64,000 nt of DNA from Bacteroidota bacterium (GTDB taxonomy: Bacteria > Bacteroidota > Bacteroidia > Bacteroidales > Prolixibacteraceae), in the NCBI GenBank assembly GCA_024278975.1, contig JAJRSD010000080.1, positions 1 to 64,000 on the forward strand, in the 5' to 3' direction. This document shows positions 37,326 through 47,094 of this stretch, piece after piece (the stretch's first letter is position 1; every line of letters begins with the position of its first letter). Below the pieces are notes generated by a model that made no database searches, had not been told where the DNA came from, and saw only the letters and a list, made by a program, of their open reading frames with translations. A program made the position numbers and the translations under genes.

Positions 37326-37328
37326 CCC

Positions 37329-38285
37329 TCACCTTTCATATTCCATAGTAATTTTAGAACCATAAGATTTGTCTTCAAGTTTTTTTGCCTCGGTAATTAC
37401 ACTTTTTTTACCACCATTTTTTATGAAATTAAGACATGCTTTTATTTTTGGTTCCATTGTTCCTTCAGCAAAAATACCCATTTCTAAATATTTTACTGTA
37501 TCCTGGTAATTTAAAAACTCCAGTTTTTCCTGCGTCTCTTTCCCAAAATCTTTATAAATAAACGAAACGTCGGTGAGTACATAAAATTCATCGGCATTAA
37601 TATTTACAGCCAATAAACTCGAAGCCATGTCTTTATCGATAACTGCGTCAATGGTTCTAACATTTTTATGTTCATCAAAATAAACAGGGATTCCGCCGCC
37701 ACCTGCAGCAATTACAATATTACCTGCACGTAGTAGCTGTTCAATAATATTTTTATTAATAATTTCGAGCGGAACAGGCGACGGAACAACTCTGCGGTAA
37801 CCGTTTTTTGTTTTTGGCGATGTTTTAAAAATCCAGCCTTTTTCGGCAGTTAACTTATCCGATTCTATTTTGCTGTAAACTTTCCCAATCCGTTTTGTGG
37901 GATTTTTAAATGCCGGGTCGTTTTTATCAACTTCAACCAAAGTAATCAAAGTGATTATGTTTTTTTTGATGCCGTGTTTGTTTAGTACGTTTCGCATAAT
38001 ACGCTCAATCATGTAACCAATTCCGCCCTGCGAATCGGCAACGCAAATATCGAGTGGCATTGGCGCAATATTATACATTTGCTCGCCGGCATCGTTTCGC
38101 ATCAATATATTTCCAACCTGCGGACCGTTTCCGTGCGAAATTACAAGCTCGTATCCATCTTTTATCAGATGAATTAAATTTTCGAGAGTGTCGGTTGCAT
38201 TTTGTTCCTGCTGCTCGATTGTCCCTTTTTCATCGGAGTGAAGAAGGGCATTTCCTCCAAGTGCTACAACTGCTAATTTGCTCAT
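37329..38285 (-). CDS. arcC: Carbamate kinase
   Basis: A 318-residue amino-acid kinase fold protein. VVALGGNALL (near residues 5-14), SHGNGPQVGN, and AGGGGIPV are the conserved carbamate kinase motifs; the length matches ArcC (about 310). It makes ATP from carbamoyl phosphate, releasing CO2 and ammonia. It precedes the ornithine carbamoyltransferase gene on the same strand, so the two should give substrate-level ATP from citrulline. The repeat in the 146-base gap suggests the pair is not tightly coupled. Confidence 0.95.
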   Translation of the reverse strand: MSKLAVVALGGNALLHSDEKGTIEQQEQNATDTLENLIHLIKDGYELVISHGNGPQVGNILMRNDAGEQMYNIAPMPLDICVADSQGGIGYMIERIMRNVLNKHGIKKNIITLITLVEVDKNDPAFKNPTKRIGKVYSKIESDKLTAEKGWIFKTSPKTKNGYRRVVPSPVPLEIINKNIIEQLLRAGNIVIAAGGGGIPVYFDEHKNVRTIDAVIDKDMASSLLAVNINADEFYVLTDVSFIYKDFGKETQEKLEFLNYQDTVKYLEMGIFAEGTMEPKIKACLNFIKNGGKKSVITEAKKLEDKSYGSKITMEYER

Positions 38286-38302
38286 TTATCAATTTTAAAT
38301 AA

Positions 38303-38642
38303 TCGAAACAAACTTATAAATTCAAAAGATTAAAAGAAATAGAGTTTTGTCAGGTTTTTAATATATTGAGGTTATTGGTGATTGTAAAGAAATAACCTAA
38401 CTGTTTTGACTTGTTCATTTGCACGCTATCTTCGTCAAAAAGCTTTGCTGTAACGGTGGCTACACCTGCGTTTTTTTGTCTTGTTATCGCACAAAATAAC
38501 TTCGTCAATTCCAGTCATATTTTTTCTTCATAATCCCTAAACATTTTGTTATTGATATGAATGTGATTTTAGAGAATTATAAAAATCGCAACTTTAGTTT
38601 TTTTAGTTAAATTTGCAGCCAATAAAAAAACATAATACGTAA
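38303..38642. other. Intergenic region between arcC and ftsK
   Basis: 340 bases between divergent genes. It contains the ftsK promoter element near 38608. On the minus strand, about 38345-38520 holds coding-like frames that change phase in the middle (MTGIDEVILCDNKTKK, then GVATVTAKLFDEDSVQMNK). I do not recognise a family, and it may be a small gene relic or chance. Confidence 0.35.
38608..38615 (+). promoter_or_regulatory. Promoter -7 element of ftsK
   Basis: TAAATTTG is an exact TAnnTTTG match, 28 bases before the FtsK ATG. Confidence 0.5.
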
Positions 38643-41012
38643 ATGGCAATCAAACGAAAAAAGGCTGTAAAACCCAGTGGTAAAAAGAAAAAATTGAGAT
38701 TTGCTTTTTTTAAAAACGAAAAGTTCAGATTTATTCTTGGAGTGTTGGTTTTACTCATTTCGTTATATCTGTTAATTGCATTTATCTCGTTTCTATTTTA
38801 CGGAACTGCCGACCAAAGCAAACTCGATTTAGCATTTAAGTCGGGTATAAAAAACAAAGCTGCTTTATTAGGTGCTTATCTTTCTGAGATAATTATAAAT
38901 CGTGGTTTTGGTATTGCTTCATTCCTGTTTGTCTATTTGCTGGTAATAACCGGGTTCAAAATATTGGGACATAATTTGGTGAAGTTTGGTAAAAGTTTCA
39001 TTTATAGTATAGTTATTATTATTTGGCTTTCTATTGCGTTGGGGCTAATTATTAGCACTCCAATTAGTGGATCTTCAATATATATTGGCGGCGAATACGG
39101 ATTGGTAATGAGTAGTTGGCTGAGCTCAATAATAGGAATTCCCGGATTAATTTCACTTCTGTTCTTTTCTGCTTTGGTAATTGTTATAGTGCGTTTCGAG
39201 AAATCGTATTCGACTATTATGAAGTTATTTAAAAAGAAAACTGCTGAAAATGAAATTGTTGAACCGGAAGAAAAACAGAAAGAGTTAATTTTAGATGATT
39301 CTTTTGGGAAGGTTATTGATGAAGACGATGTTGTAAGAGCAATTTTTGATCCCGATTCGGAAAATGAGAAAATTGGCAATGGACATTTAAAATTAGAAAC
39401 AGTTAAAACAGAGAAAGAAGATAGTGACACGGGTGGAGATTTGGAATTAGTTGTTCAGCCAAAAGTTAAAGAGGAGGAAGAGACAAATAAAATCAGCCCC
39501 GAAGAATTGCATGATTACGACCCGACTCTGGATTTATCGGGTTTTAAATATCCTCCTTTAGATTTATTGGAAGATCATAATTTTGGTAATGCCGAGGTGA
39601 GCAACGATGAATTGATTTCAAACAAAAATAAGATTGTTGAAACACTTAGCCACTATAAAATTGAGATAATAAAAATTCGTGCTACAATTGGGCCAACAAT
39701 TACTTTATACGAAATTGTACCTGCTCCGGGTATTCGGATTGCCAAGATTAAAAATCTCGAAGATGATATTGCACTCAGTTTAGCAGCACTCGGAATACGT
39801 ATTATTGCTCCAATTCCCGGACGCGGAACAATTGGTATTGAAGTGCCAAATCAACATCCCGAAATTGTTTCGATGCGCTCGATATTGAGTTCAAAAAAAT
39901 ATCAGGAATCTACAGCAGAGTTACCAATTGCGCTGGGGAAAACTATTTCGAACGAAACATACATGGTCGATTTGGTAAAAATGCCACACATTTTGGTGGC
40001 TGGTGCAACCGGGCAAGGAAAATCGGTTGGTGTAAATGTAATTATCACTTCGTTACTTTATAAAAAACACCCCTCGCAACTCAAGTTTGTTTTTATCGAC
40101 CCGAAAAAAGTTGAGCTGAATTTATATTCAGTAATCGAAAAACACTACTTGGCAAAGTTACCCGACGAGGAAGAACCTGTGATTACCGATATTCAGAAAG
40201 TGAAAAATACACTTAGCTCGATTAATGTTGAGATGGATAACAGGTACGATTTACTAAAAAAAGCACACGCACGTAATATTAAGGAGTATAACAAAAAGTT
40301 TGTCAGTCGTAAACTAAACCCCGACAAAGGACATAAGTTTATGCCATATATTGTTGTAATAATCGACGAATTTGCCGATTTGATTATGACCGCCGGTAAG
40401 GAGATTGAATTGCCAATTGCACGAATTGCTCAGTTGGCTCGAGCCGTTGGAATACACATGGTTATAGCAACTCAGCGTCCGTCGGTAACAATTATTACAG
40501 GTGTAATTAAGGCAAATTTCCCGGCACGAATTGCATTTAAAGTTGCATCGATGATTGATTCGCGAACTATTCTCGACCAGCCGGGTGCAAACCAGTTAAT
40601 TGGAAAAGGCGATATGTTAATTTCGGCAAACAGCGATGTTGCCCGTGTACAATGCGCATTTGTTGATACACCTGAAGTTGAACGTTTATGCGAGTTTATT
40701 GCTGAACAGCGCGGATACCCAACTGCATTTTTATTGCCCGAATATGTGGGCGACGAAGAAGCCGGACCCGGAGAAGTTGATTTGAATAACAAAGACGAAA
40801 TGTTTGCAGATGCAGCACGGATTATTGTTATGAATCAAATGGGTTCTACTTCAATGATTCAGCGAAAATTCTCGATTGGTTATAATCGTGCCGGAAGAAT
40901 TATGGATCAACTTGAAGCAGCAGGAATTGTTGGGCAAAGCGAAGGTTCGAAAGCCAGACGGGTACTTATTCCGGACGAATATACTTTGGAACAATTGTTG
41001 AATAGTTTGTAA
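38643..41012 (+). CDS. ftsK: DNA translocase FtsK
   Basis: A 789-residue protein. Four transmembrane helices occupy about residues 25-185, then an acidic linker (to about 290), then the RecA-like motor with Walker A AGATGQGKSVGVN near 453 and Walker B VVIIDEFADLIM near 580. The C-terminal gamma winged helix (MIQRKFSIGYNRAGRIMDQL) reads KOPS-type signals. It pumps chromosome ends through the septum and activates XerCD at dif. The linker is short, as usual in Bacteroidota. A LolA-like gene follows after 10 bases, the common arrangement in this phylum. Confidence 0.97.
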   Translation: MAIKRKKAVKPSGKKKKLRFAFFKNEKFRFILGVLVLLISLYLLIAFISFLFYGTADQSKLDLAFKSGIKNKAALLGAYLSEIIINRGFGIASFLFVYLLVITGFKILGHNLVKFGKSFIYSIVIIIWLSIALGLIISTPISGSSIYIGGEYGLVMSSWLSSIIGIPGLISLLFFSALVIVIVRFEKSYSTIMKLFKKKTAENEIVEPEEKQKELILDDSFGKVIDEDDVVRAIFDPDSENEKIGNGHLKLETVKTEKEDSDTGGDLELVVQPKVKEEEETNKISPEELHDYDPTLDLSGFKYPPLDLLEDHNFGNAEVSNDELISNKNKIVETLSHYKIEIIKIRATIGPTITLYEIVPAPGIRIAKIKNLEDDIALSLAALGIRIIAPIPGRGTIGIEVPNQHPEIVSMRSILSSKKYQESTAELPIALGKTISNETYMVDLVKMPHILVAGATGQGKSVGVNVIITSLLYKKHPSQLKFVFIDPKKVELNLYSVIEKHYLAKLPDEEEPVITDIQKVKNTLSSINVEMDNRYDLLKKAHARNIKEYNKKFVSRKLNPDKGHKFMPYIVVIIDEFADLIMTAGKEIELPIARIAQLARAVGIHMVIATQRPSVTIITGVIKANFPARIAFKVASMIDSRTILDQPGANQLIGKGDMLISANSDVARVQCAFVDTPEVERLCEFIAEQRGYPTAFLLPEYVGDEEAGPGEVDLNNKDEMFADAARIIVMNQMGSTSMIQRKFSIGYNRAGRIMDQLEAAGIVGQSEGSKARRVLIPDEYTLEQLLNSL

Positions 41013-41022
41013 AAAAATAAAT

Positions 41023-41673
41023 ATGAAACGAGTATTATTAATAGGGATGATTTTGTTGCTTGCCACCTTTTCGTGGGCACAGCAAGACAAAAAAGCAAAG
41101 AGAATATTGGATAAAGTGAGTGAGAAAACTCGTTCATTTTCAACTATTTCTGCCGACTTCTCTTTTTCGATGAAAAATGAAGAGATGGATATTGACGAAA
41201 AAAATAACGGTTCGATAAAAATAAAAGGACAAAAATATTGTGTTGAATTACCCGATGTTGGAATCACCGTTTTTTCTGATGGAACTACACTTTGGAATTA
41301 TATGAAAGACGGAAATCAGGTAACTGTTTCGAATGTTGATGATGAGAGTAGCGAATTGATGGATCCGTCGGCAATATTTAGTATTTACGAAAAAGGATTT
41401 GCCTCGAAATTTGTGGCAGAGAAAAAAGCAGGTGCAAAGAAAGTTTACCAAATCGACCTTTTTCCAGACACTGACGAGCACGATGTTTCTAAAATTACAC
41501 TACTAATAGATAAGTCAACAATGATGATCTCCTCCGCGTTATTGTATGGAACTGATGGAAATATTTATGGCATTGAAGTTAAAAAACTGGTGCCAGACAA
41601 AGATTTCGCTGACTCCGATTTTGTATTCGATGCAAGCAAATATGGCGATGTTGAGATAATTGATTTCCGGTAA
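41023..41673 (+). CDS. LolA-like outer-membrane lipoprotein carrier
   Basis: 216 residues with a signal peptide (MKRVLLIGMILLLATFSWAQ). The rest shows the LolA/LolB half-barrel pattern: KVSEKTRSFSTISADFSFSM at the N-terminus, SIKIKGQKYCVELPDVGITV, DGTTLWNYM, and KVYQIDLFPD. LolA chaperones lipoproteins across the periplasm. It starts 10 bases after ftsK and should be co-transcribed with it. Confidence 0.9.
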   Translation: MKRVLLIGMILLLATFSWAQQDKKAKRILDKVSEKTRSFSTISADFSFSMKNEEMDIDEKNNGSIKIKGQKYCVELPDVGITVFSDGTTLWNYMKDGNQVTVSNVDDESSELMDPSAIFSIYEKGFASKFVAEKKAGAKKVYQIDLFPDTDEHDVSKITLLIDKSTMMISSALLYGTDGNIYGIEVKKLVPDKDFADSDFVFDASKYGDVEIIDFR

Positions 41674-41754
41674 GAAAATTTTTAGTATTAAGTGGTAAGT
41701 ATTTTACACAAATTCATTGTTGTCTGGTAAAAACAATACTTATGTTTCGCAACA

Positions 41755-41840
41755 TGCCTGCCGGCAGGCGAATTAGCTTTTTCAGATATTATGTAATTCG
41801 TTTACTACAAATATTAAAATAAGTTCCTGTAGGAACGCAA
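41755..41840. repeat. Palindromic intergenic elements after lolA
   Basis: GCCTGCCGGCAGGC (41756-41769) is a perfect 14-base palindrome. GTTCCTGTAGGAAC (41823-41836) is a 6-bp hairpin with a 2-base loop, inside a word (TTCCTGTAGGAACGCAATAT) of the kind seen as REP-like repeats in Bacteroidota. They lie between convergent lolA and pyk. Confidence 0.5.
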
Positions 41841-41881
41841 TATTTCTTCACCCTTTTACAAAGTTGAGTTATATCATTTTC

Positions 41882-43336
41882 TCAGGTAAGTTTACCGGAT
41901 AGCGGCGATATATATTCTAAAATCATTTTAAACTTCAGAAGGAGTTTATCAGGAGTAGAAATTTCCATAAACGATGCTCCGCTGTTTTCTCCAAACCTGC
42001 CGCCTATATAAACAATAACGTCGTGTAAATCTATTGTGCCGTTGGCAATCAACTCCTGAAGAGCAGCTTTCTGTATTCTTATTTTATTTTTCCGCATACT
42101 TAAATATGTTGCATGCACGCCAAAAGAGAGAGCCAGTTCGCGAACTACCCTATGCGAATGACACTTGGCAAATACCGGAATATTTGAGCGGTAAGCAGCC
42201 AGATAACGAGCCGTTTTGCCCGTTGTTGTGGCAGTAATAATTGCATTTAGCTTCATGTCTTTTGCTGCACGAATTGCCGACTGAGCCAGATAAGCAGGAA
42301 TCTCGTTTTTAATGGGAGGTAATAAAACATCATAACGTCTATCGCGATCGGGTTCTACCTCAAGCGCAATATTATTCATAACATTTATCGTTTCAACAGG
42401 GTATTTCCCATAAGCAGTTTCTCCGCTTAACATAATCGCATCGGTACGCATATAAATCGCACTTGCCACGTCGCTAACTTCTGCGCGAGTTGGTCGTGGA
42501 TGCTCTATCATACTGTGCAACATTTGCGTGGCTATAATTACAGGCTTTTTATTTAAAATGGCTTTGCGTACCAAATTGCGTTGCACTGTTGGGATTCGCT
42601 CTTCGGGCAGTTCAATTCCTAAATCGCCGCGAGCGACCATAATTCCATAAGCAACTTCCAAAATCTCATCAATATTATCAACACCTTCCAGATTCTCAAT
42701 CTTGGCAATTATTCTAATTTCACTTTTTTGCTCATCCAACATTTTCTGTACTTCCAAAACATCTTTTTTATTTCGTACAAAAGAGTGAGCAATAAAGTCT
42801 AATTCATATTGTATGGCAAACGAGATAAACTCCTTGTCTCTTTCTGTTAACGATGGTAGGTCTATTTTAATACCCGGAACATTTATGCTTTTTTTTCTTT
42901 TAACAGTTCCTGAGTTTTCTACGTGACAAATCAACCTGTCGTTTTGTTTCTTTTCAACAGTAAACTCAATATCGCCATCGTCGATTAAAATTTTATTCCC
43001 AACTTTTAAATCAGCAACAAATTTTTCGTAGTTAACACAAATGTTTGTGGTATTAGTTATTATCGGCGAGGAAGAGAATGTAACTGTTTCTCCTTCACGA
43101 ACTTCTAGCTCATTTTGTACGCTGCATGTTCTTATTTCCGGTCCTTTTGTATCTATTAAAATAGCAATCGAATTTGAAACAGAACGAATGTTTTCGACTA
43201 AAACTTTGCAACTCTCGGTAGTTATGTGAGCGGTATTTATGCGCGCAACATTCATTCCTGCATCAAAAAGCGAACTGAGAAACTCTTTATCACACCTCTG
43301 ATCCGATATTGTTGCAACTATTTTTGTTTGTCTCAT
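41882..43336 (-). CDS. pyk: Pyruvate kinase
   Basis: 484 residues. The N-terminal KIVATISDQRCD and GMNVARINTAH strands, the IDTKGPEIRT motif, the Mg/K site VARGDLGIELP, and the active-site helix PVIIATQMLHSMIEHPRPTR are all present. A C-terminal allosteric domain runs from about 350. It converts PEP and ADP to pyruvate and ATP, the last glycolytic step. A TATATTTG promoter element lies 21 bases upstream. The gene is monocistronic. Confidence 0.96.
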   Translation of the reverse strand: MRQTKIVATISDQRCDKEFLSSLFDAGMNVARINTAHITTESCKVLVENIRSVSNSIAILIDTKGPEIRTCSVQNELEVREGETVTFSSSPIITNTTNICVNYEKFVADLKVGNKILIDDGDIEFTVEKKQNDRLICHVENSGTVKRKKSINVPGIKIDLPSLTERDKEFISFAIQYELDFIAHSFVRNKKDVLEVQKMLDEQKSEIRIIAKIENLEGVDNIDEILEVAYGIMVARGDLGIELPEERIPTVQRNLVRKAILNKKPVIIATQMLHSMIEHPRPTRAEVSDVASAIYMRTDAIMLSGETAYGKYPVETINVMNNIALEVEPDRDRRYDVLLPPIKNEIPAYLAQSAIRAAKDMKLNAIITATTTGKTARYLAAYRSNIPVFAKCHSHRVVRELALSFGVHATYLSMRKNKIRIQKAALQELIANGTIDLHDVIVYIGGRFGENSGASFMEISTPDKLLLKFKMILEYISPLSGKLT

Positions 43337-43356
43337 AACTGTTTTTTTTAAGTACG

Positions 43357-43364
43357 CAAATATA
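43357..43364 (-). promoter_or_regulatory. Promoter -7 element of pyk
   Basis: On the minus strand this reads TATATTTG, an exact TAnnTTTG match 21 bases before the pyruvate kinase ATG. Confidence 0.5.
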
Positions 43365-43440
43365 AAATTATAAACTATAAACCCGATAAAAAAGTTTCAT
43401 CCAAAATTATAAACTTAAGATTGAAAACGATGATTTGGTA

Positions 43441-43860
43441 CTAAGTATTAAGAAAACTCTGAATTGCAAGTTTATAAGATTCGAGTCCGAAACCCATAAT
43501 ACAACCATTGCAAACCGGGCCGATAACCGATTTGTGCCTAAAATCTTCGCGTGTTAAAGTATTCGAAATATGAACTTCAACAACTTTCGTATTTACACCC
43601 GAAATTGCATCGCGAATTGCAATGGAAGTGTGAGTATAAGCACCTGCATTAATAATAATACCATCAGAATTAAATCCGTATTCATGAATTTTATCGATTA
43701 TTTTGCCTTCAATATTCGATTGAAAATACTCCAGTTCAATCGACGTAAAACTTCCTTTTAGTTCAGTGAAAAATGTTTCGAAGCTTTCAGAACCATAAAT
43801 GCTTTTTTCACGGACTCCGAGTAAATTAAGGTTCGGTCCGTTTATAATTAGTATTCTCAT
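43441..43860 (-). CDS. aroQ: 3-dehydroquinate dehydratase, type II
   Basis: 139 residues from MRILIINGPN at 43860; an in-frame ATG at 43890 would add ten basic residues not found in the family. NGPNLNLLGVREKSIYG holds the catalytic Tyr and Arg region, INAGAYTHTSIAIRDAI the substrate loop, and VEVHISN the catalytic His. It dehydrates 3-dehydroquinate in the shikimate pathway as a cytoplasmic dodecamer. It is divergent from xerD, a frequent neighbour in Bacteroidota. Confidence 0.95.
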   Translation of the reverse strand: MRILIINGPNLNLLGVREKSIYGSESFETFFTELKGSFTSIELEYFQSNIEGKIIDKIHEYGFNSDGIIINAGAYTHTSIAIRDAISGVNTKVVEVHISNTLTREDFRHKSVIGPVCNGCIMGFGLESYKLAIQSFLNT

Positions 43861-43895
43861 TTTTTTATATTTTATATTTTTATTGAACAATATAG

Positions 43896-43903
43896 TAACT
43901 TTG
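43896..43903 (+). promoter_or_regulatory. Candidate promoter -7 element of xerD
   Basis: TAACTTTG is an exact TAnnTTTG match, about 98 bases upstream of the xerD ATG in the divergent aroQ-xerD region. Confidence 0.4.
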
Positions 43904-44000
43904 TATGTTATTAAGCGTACGTGAACAGTACTAACGTTTAATTAATAAGAAAATAATCAAAATTAGTTCTATCGGTTGTAAATATATAAAAAAGAAAGCT

Positions 44001-44900
44001 ATGAAATGGGAAAATGAAAAAAGGGGATACGCGAGTTTTTTGAAACTTGAAAAGTCATTGTCGATTAATTCAATTGCAGCTTATGTAAACGACATTAATA
44101 AATTAATCAATTTTTTAGATGCAAAATTTAATAAGGTTGCTCCCAATAAAGTAAAACTTCAGCATCTTAAAAGTTTTGTTGAAGGGTTAAACGAGAAAGC
44201 GGTAAGCCCAAGAACGCAGGCACGTACAATTTCAGGAATTAAGTCGTTTTACAAATACTTATTAATTGAAGGTAAAATTACAAGCGACCCGACAGCACTT
44301 CTCGAGTCGCCTAAAATAGGAAGGAAATTACCCGAGATTTTATCGATGGAAGAGATTGATATCTTAATTGAGGGTATTGATATTAATAAACCTGAAGGAC
44401 AACGAAATAAAGCAATGCTCGAAACCTTGTATAGTTGCGGACTTCGGGTTTCGGAACTTGTAGGATTAAAAGTTACCAATCTGTTTTTCGAGCAGGGCTT
44501 TGTAAAAGTTGAGGGGAAAGCCGGTAAAGAGAGATTGGTGCCGGTAAGCGGCAGGGCAGTTGAAGAGATAAACACTTATTTAAGCGGTTATCGGAAAACA
44601 CTTAACGTTAATAAAGAGAGCGAGAATATTCTGTTTTTAAACAGAAGAGGCAAACAACTAAGCCGGGTAATGATTTTTACTATTATTAAAAATCTTGCCG
44701 AGAAAGTTGAACTTGGTAAAAGAATTAGCCCACACACTTTTAGGCACTCTTTTGCAACTCACCTTATTAATGGTGGAGCCGATCTTCGTGCCGTTCAGGA
44801 AATGTTAGGACACGAGTCTATTTTAACAACAGAAATATACACACACCTAGATCGGGAATATTTGCGAAGTACAATTCATACATTTCATCCAAGGTCGTAA
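44001..44900 (+). CDS. xerD: Site-specific tyrosine recombinase XerD/XerC
   Basis: A 299-residue tyrosine recombinase with no extra domains. The N-terminal SAM-like domain ends near residue 105. The catalytic domain shows Arg in YSCGLRVSELVGL (near 150), a Lys in EGKAGKERLVPV, HTFRHSFATHL (H-x-x-R), the GHESILTTEIYTH block and the nucleophile Tyr within it near 279. Length and gene context (aroQ divergent, same chromosome block as ftsK) support the chromosomal dimer-resolving XerC/D type that FtsK activates, rather than a mobile integrase. Confidence 0.93.
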   Translation: MKWENEKRGYASFLKLEKSLSINSIAAYVNDINKLINFLDAKFNKVAPNKVKLQHLKSFVEGLNEKAVSPRTQARTISGIKSFYKYLLIEGKITSDPTALLESPKIGRKLPEILSMEEIDILIEGIDINKPEGQRNKAMLETLYSCGLRVSELVGLKVTNLFFEQGFVKVEGKAGKERLVPVSGRAVEEINTYLSGYRKTLNVNKESENILFLNRRGKQLSRVMIFTIIKNLAEKVELGKRISPHTFRHSFATHLINGGADLRAVQEMLGHESILTTEIYTHLDREYLRSTIHTFHPRS

Positions 44901-44920
44901 TAGATTTAAATAGTTGGAAA

Positions 44921-44967
44921 AAAAAAGAGCATTGTAGATTCTATTAATCTGTATTGCTCTTTTTTTA
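44921..44967 (+). terminator. Terminator of xerD
   Basis: AAAAGAGCATTG... pairs imperfectly with ...TTGCTCTTTTTTT, giving a long stem with a T-run about 40 bases after the xerD stop. Confidence 0.75.
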
Positions 44968-45079
44968 TTGTAAAATTTACAATGAACTTTTAGTGAAATT
45001 CGATTGTTAAGATAATGTTTAATCGGTATTGAAAAAGCTGTAATCAAATATTAAATTAATTGATATAGGGAAAAAAAGT

Positions 45080-45087
45080 TATTTTTG
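45080..45087 (+). promoter_or_regulatory. Promoter -7 element of pckA
   Basis: TATTTTTG matches TAnnTTTG and lies 57 bases before the pckA ATG; a TTG at 45060-45062 is a possible -33 box. Confidence 0.5.
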
Positions 45088-45143
45088 TGTACCGATTTAC
45101 ATAAAGGGAATTAGATTTTTATTAAGTTAATTATTAGGCAGTT

Positions 45144-46751
45144 ATGAAAAAATTAGATTTGTCGAAGTACGGAATTTCAGACGTACAAGAAATTATTTAC
45201 AACCCATCTTACGAACAGCTTTTTGAGGACGAAATGGAATCTTCGCTTGAAGGTTTTGAAAAAGGACAGCTAACAGAGTTAGATGCTGTTAATGTTATGA
45301 CTGGTGTATTCACAGGTCGTTCGCCAAAAGATAAGTTCATTGTAAAAAATGCAGCTTCAGAAGAAAACATGTGGTGGACAACACCGGGATCTCCAAATGA
45401 TAACAAACCTGTTTCAGAAGAGGCATGGTCGTATCTTAAAGAGATTACATCAAAACAGCTTTCAGGTAAAAAGTTATACGTAATGGATACCTTTTTAGGC
45501 GCAAATGAAAATTCCCGTTTGAAAATTCGTTTCATTATGGAAGTTGCATGGCAGGCACACTTTGTGAAAAACATGTTTATTCGGCCAACAGAAGAAGAGT
45601 TAAAAAACTTTGGAGAGCCTGATTTTGTCGCAATGAATGCTTCAAAAACTACCAACGATCGTTGGAAAGAACTTGGAATGAATTCGGAGGTTTATACTGT
45701 ATTCAACCTGAAAGAGAAAATGCAGGTTATCGGTGGTAGCTGGTATGGTGGCGAAATGAAAAAAGGTATGTTTGCCATGATGAACTACTATCTGCCATTA
45801 AACGGAATGGCTTCGATGCACTGTTCTGCAAATGTTGGAGAAAAAGGTGATGTTGCAATTTTCTTCGGTCTTTCCGGAACAGGTAAAACAACACTTTCTA
45901 CCGACCCAAAACGTCAGTTAATTGGTGACGACGAACATGGCTGGGACGATGATGGTGTATTCAACTTCGAAGGTGGTTGCTATGCAAAAACTATCAACTT
46001 AGATAAAGAGGCTGAACCTGAAATTTATAATGCTATCAGACGCGATGCTTTGCTTGAAAACGTAACAGTTGACAGTAAGGGTAAAATTGATTTTAACGAT
46101 GGTTCGGTTACTGCCAATACTCGTGTTTCGTACCCAATAAATCATATCGAGAATATTGTCAAGCCGGTTTCAAAAGCAGGTCATGCAACAAAAGTTATTT
46201 TCTTAACTGCTGATGCATTTGGTGTTTTGCCTCCGGTTGCTAAATTAACTCCGGCACAAACTCAATACCATTTCCTAAGCGGATTTACAGCTAAGTTAGC
46301 TGGTACAGAGCGTGGTATTACATCTCCACAACCTACTTTTTCAGCTTGTTTTGGTGCTGCATTTCTTTCGCTTCACCCAACCAGATACGGACAGGAATTA
46401 GTGAAAAAAATGGATGCTCACAATGCTGAGGCATATTTGGTAAATACTGGATGGAATGGTTCGGGAAAACGAATTTCTATTCAGGATACACGTGGAATTA
46501 TTGATGCAATTTTAAATGGTTCTATCGAAAATGCAGAAACTAAAAATTTACCAATTTTTAATTTAGAAATTCCAACATCGCTTGCAGGTGTTGATACAGG
46601 TATTTTAGACCCACGCGATACATACTCTGATTCTAAAGAGTGGGACGAGAAGGCTGTAGATTTAGCTGGACGTTTTATTAAAAACTTCGTTAAATATACC
46701 GATAACGACGAAGGAAAAGCATTGGTTGCTGCCGGTCCTCAATTAGACTAA
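45144..46751 (+). CDS. pckA: Phosphoenolpyruvate carboxykinase (ATP)
   Basis: 535 residues, the usual length. [10 protein letters not shown], the P-loop (kinase-1a) [11 protein letters not shown] near residue 246, and kinase-2 [20 protein letters not shown] identify the ATP-dependent enzyme. It interconverts oxaloacetate and PEP, in gluconeogenesis or, in fermenting Bacteroidota, for CO2 fixation towards succinate. Its codon use is more regular than that of its neighbours (many GGT, GCT, ACA), as expected for a highly expressed gene. A strong terminator follows. Confidence 0.97.
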   Translation: MKKLDLSKYGISDVQEIIYNPSYEQLFEDEMESSLEGFEKGQLTELDAVNVMTGVFTGRSPKDKFIVKNAASEENMWWTTPGSPNDNKPVSEEAWSYLKEITSKQLSGKKLYVMDTFLGANENSRLKIRFIMEVAWQAHFVKNMFIRPTEEELKNFGEPDFVAMNASKTTNDRWKELGMNSEVYTVFNLKEKMQVIGGSWYGGEMKKGMFAMMNYYLPLNGMASMHCSANVGEKGDVAIFFGLSGTGKTTLSTDPKRQLIGDDEHGWDDDGVFNFEGGCYAKTINLDKEAEPEIYNAIRRDALLENVTVDSKGKIDFNDGSVTANTRVSYPINHIENIVKPVSKAGHATKVIFLTADAFGVLPPVAKLTPAQTQYHFLSGFTAKLAGTERGITSPQPTFSACFGAAFLSLHPTRYGQELVKKMDAHNAEAYLVNTGWNGSGKRISIQDTRGIIDAILNGSIENAETKNLPIFNLEIPTSLAGVDTGILDPRDTYSDSKEWDEKAVDLAGRFIKNFVKYTDNDEGKALVAAGPQLD

Positions 46752-46773
46752 TATTTTTTATTACTAACTATAT

Positions 46774-46807
46774 AAAAAACCTTCCACAAAATAGTGGAAG
46801 GTTTTTT
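46774..46807 (+). terminator. Terminator of pckA
   Basis: AAAAAACCTTCCAC pairs perfectly with GTGGAAGGTTTTTT (14 bp) around a 6-base loop, followed by further T residues, 22 bases after the pckA stop. Confidence 0.9.
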
Positions 46808-46880
46808 TTGATATTTATTGTAAGTATCCTCACCGAAAAATAAAAAAATAGACCATATATTATAAAAATTAAAGTGTGAG

Positions 46881-46914
46881 TTTGCCCCGAAGTTGGAGAG
46901 AAAATATATCTTTG
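46881..46914 (+). promoter_or_regulatory. Candidate promoter for the DoxX-oxidoreductase pair
   Basis: TTTG at 46881-46884 and TATCTTTG at 46907-46914 resemble the -33/-7 pair, with a 22-base spacer that is a little long. The first downstream gene starts at 47095. Confidence 0.45.
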
Positions 46915-47094
46915 AACTTCAAAATAACAGGCAATGAAATTTCTGATTTGAAAACCATAATTAATAGCCTGAGTTCTTTCAGTTTTAGTATGGCTTTTAA
47001 CAATTTGTAGAGATCTCGAAAAACTCGCCAGACTTAGGTTATTGGTTCGATTGAAAATAAAGTATCAATTATTATTACATAAAAAAATTAGGGT

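Larger units (their letters stand above)
46752..47094. other. Gene-free stretch between pckA and doxX-like gene
   Basis: 343 bases with the pckA terminator at its left end and a promoter-like TTTG...TATCTTTG at 46881-46914. The remaining 180-base leader has no reading frame longer than a few codons. It might be a long 5' untranslated region, but I see no known riboswitch fold. Confidence 0.45.

Noticed and set aside
44001-44900. Tyrosine recombinase as a sign of an integrative element
   Set aside because: Length, motifs and the aroQ neighbour fit chromosomal XerD; no att-like repeats or cargo are seen.
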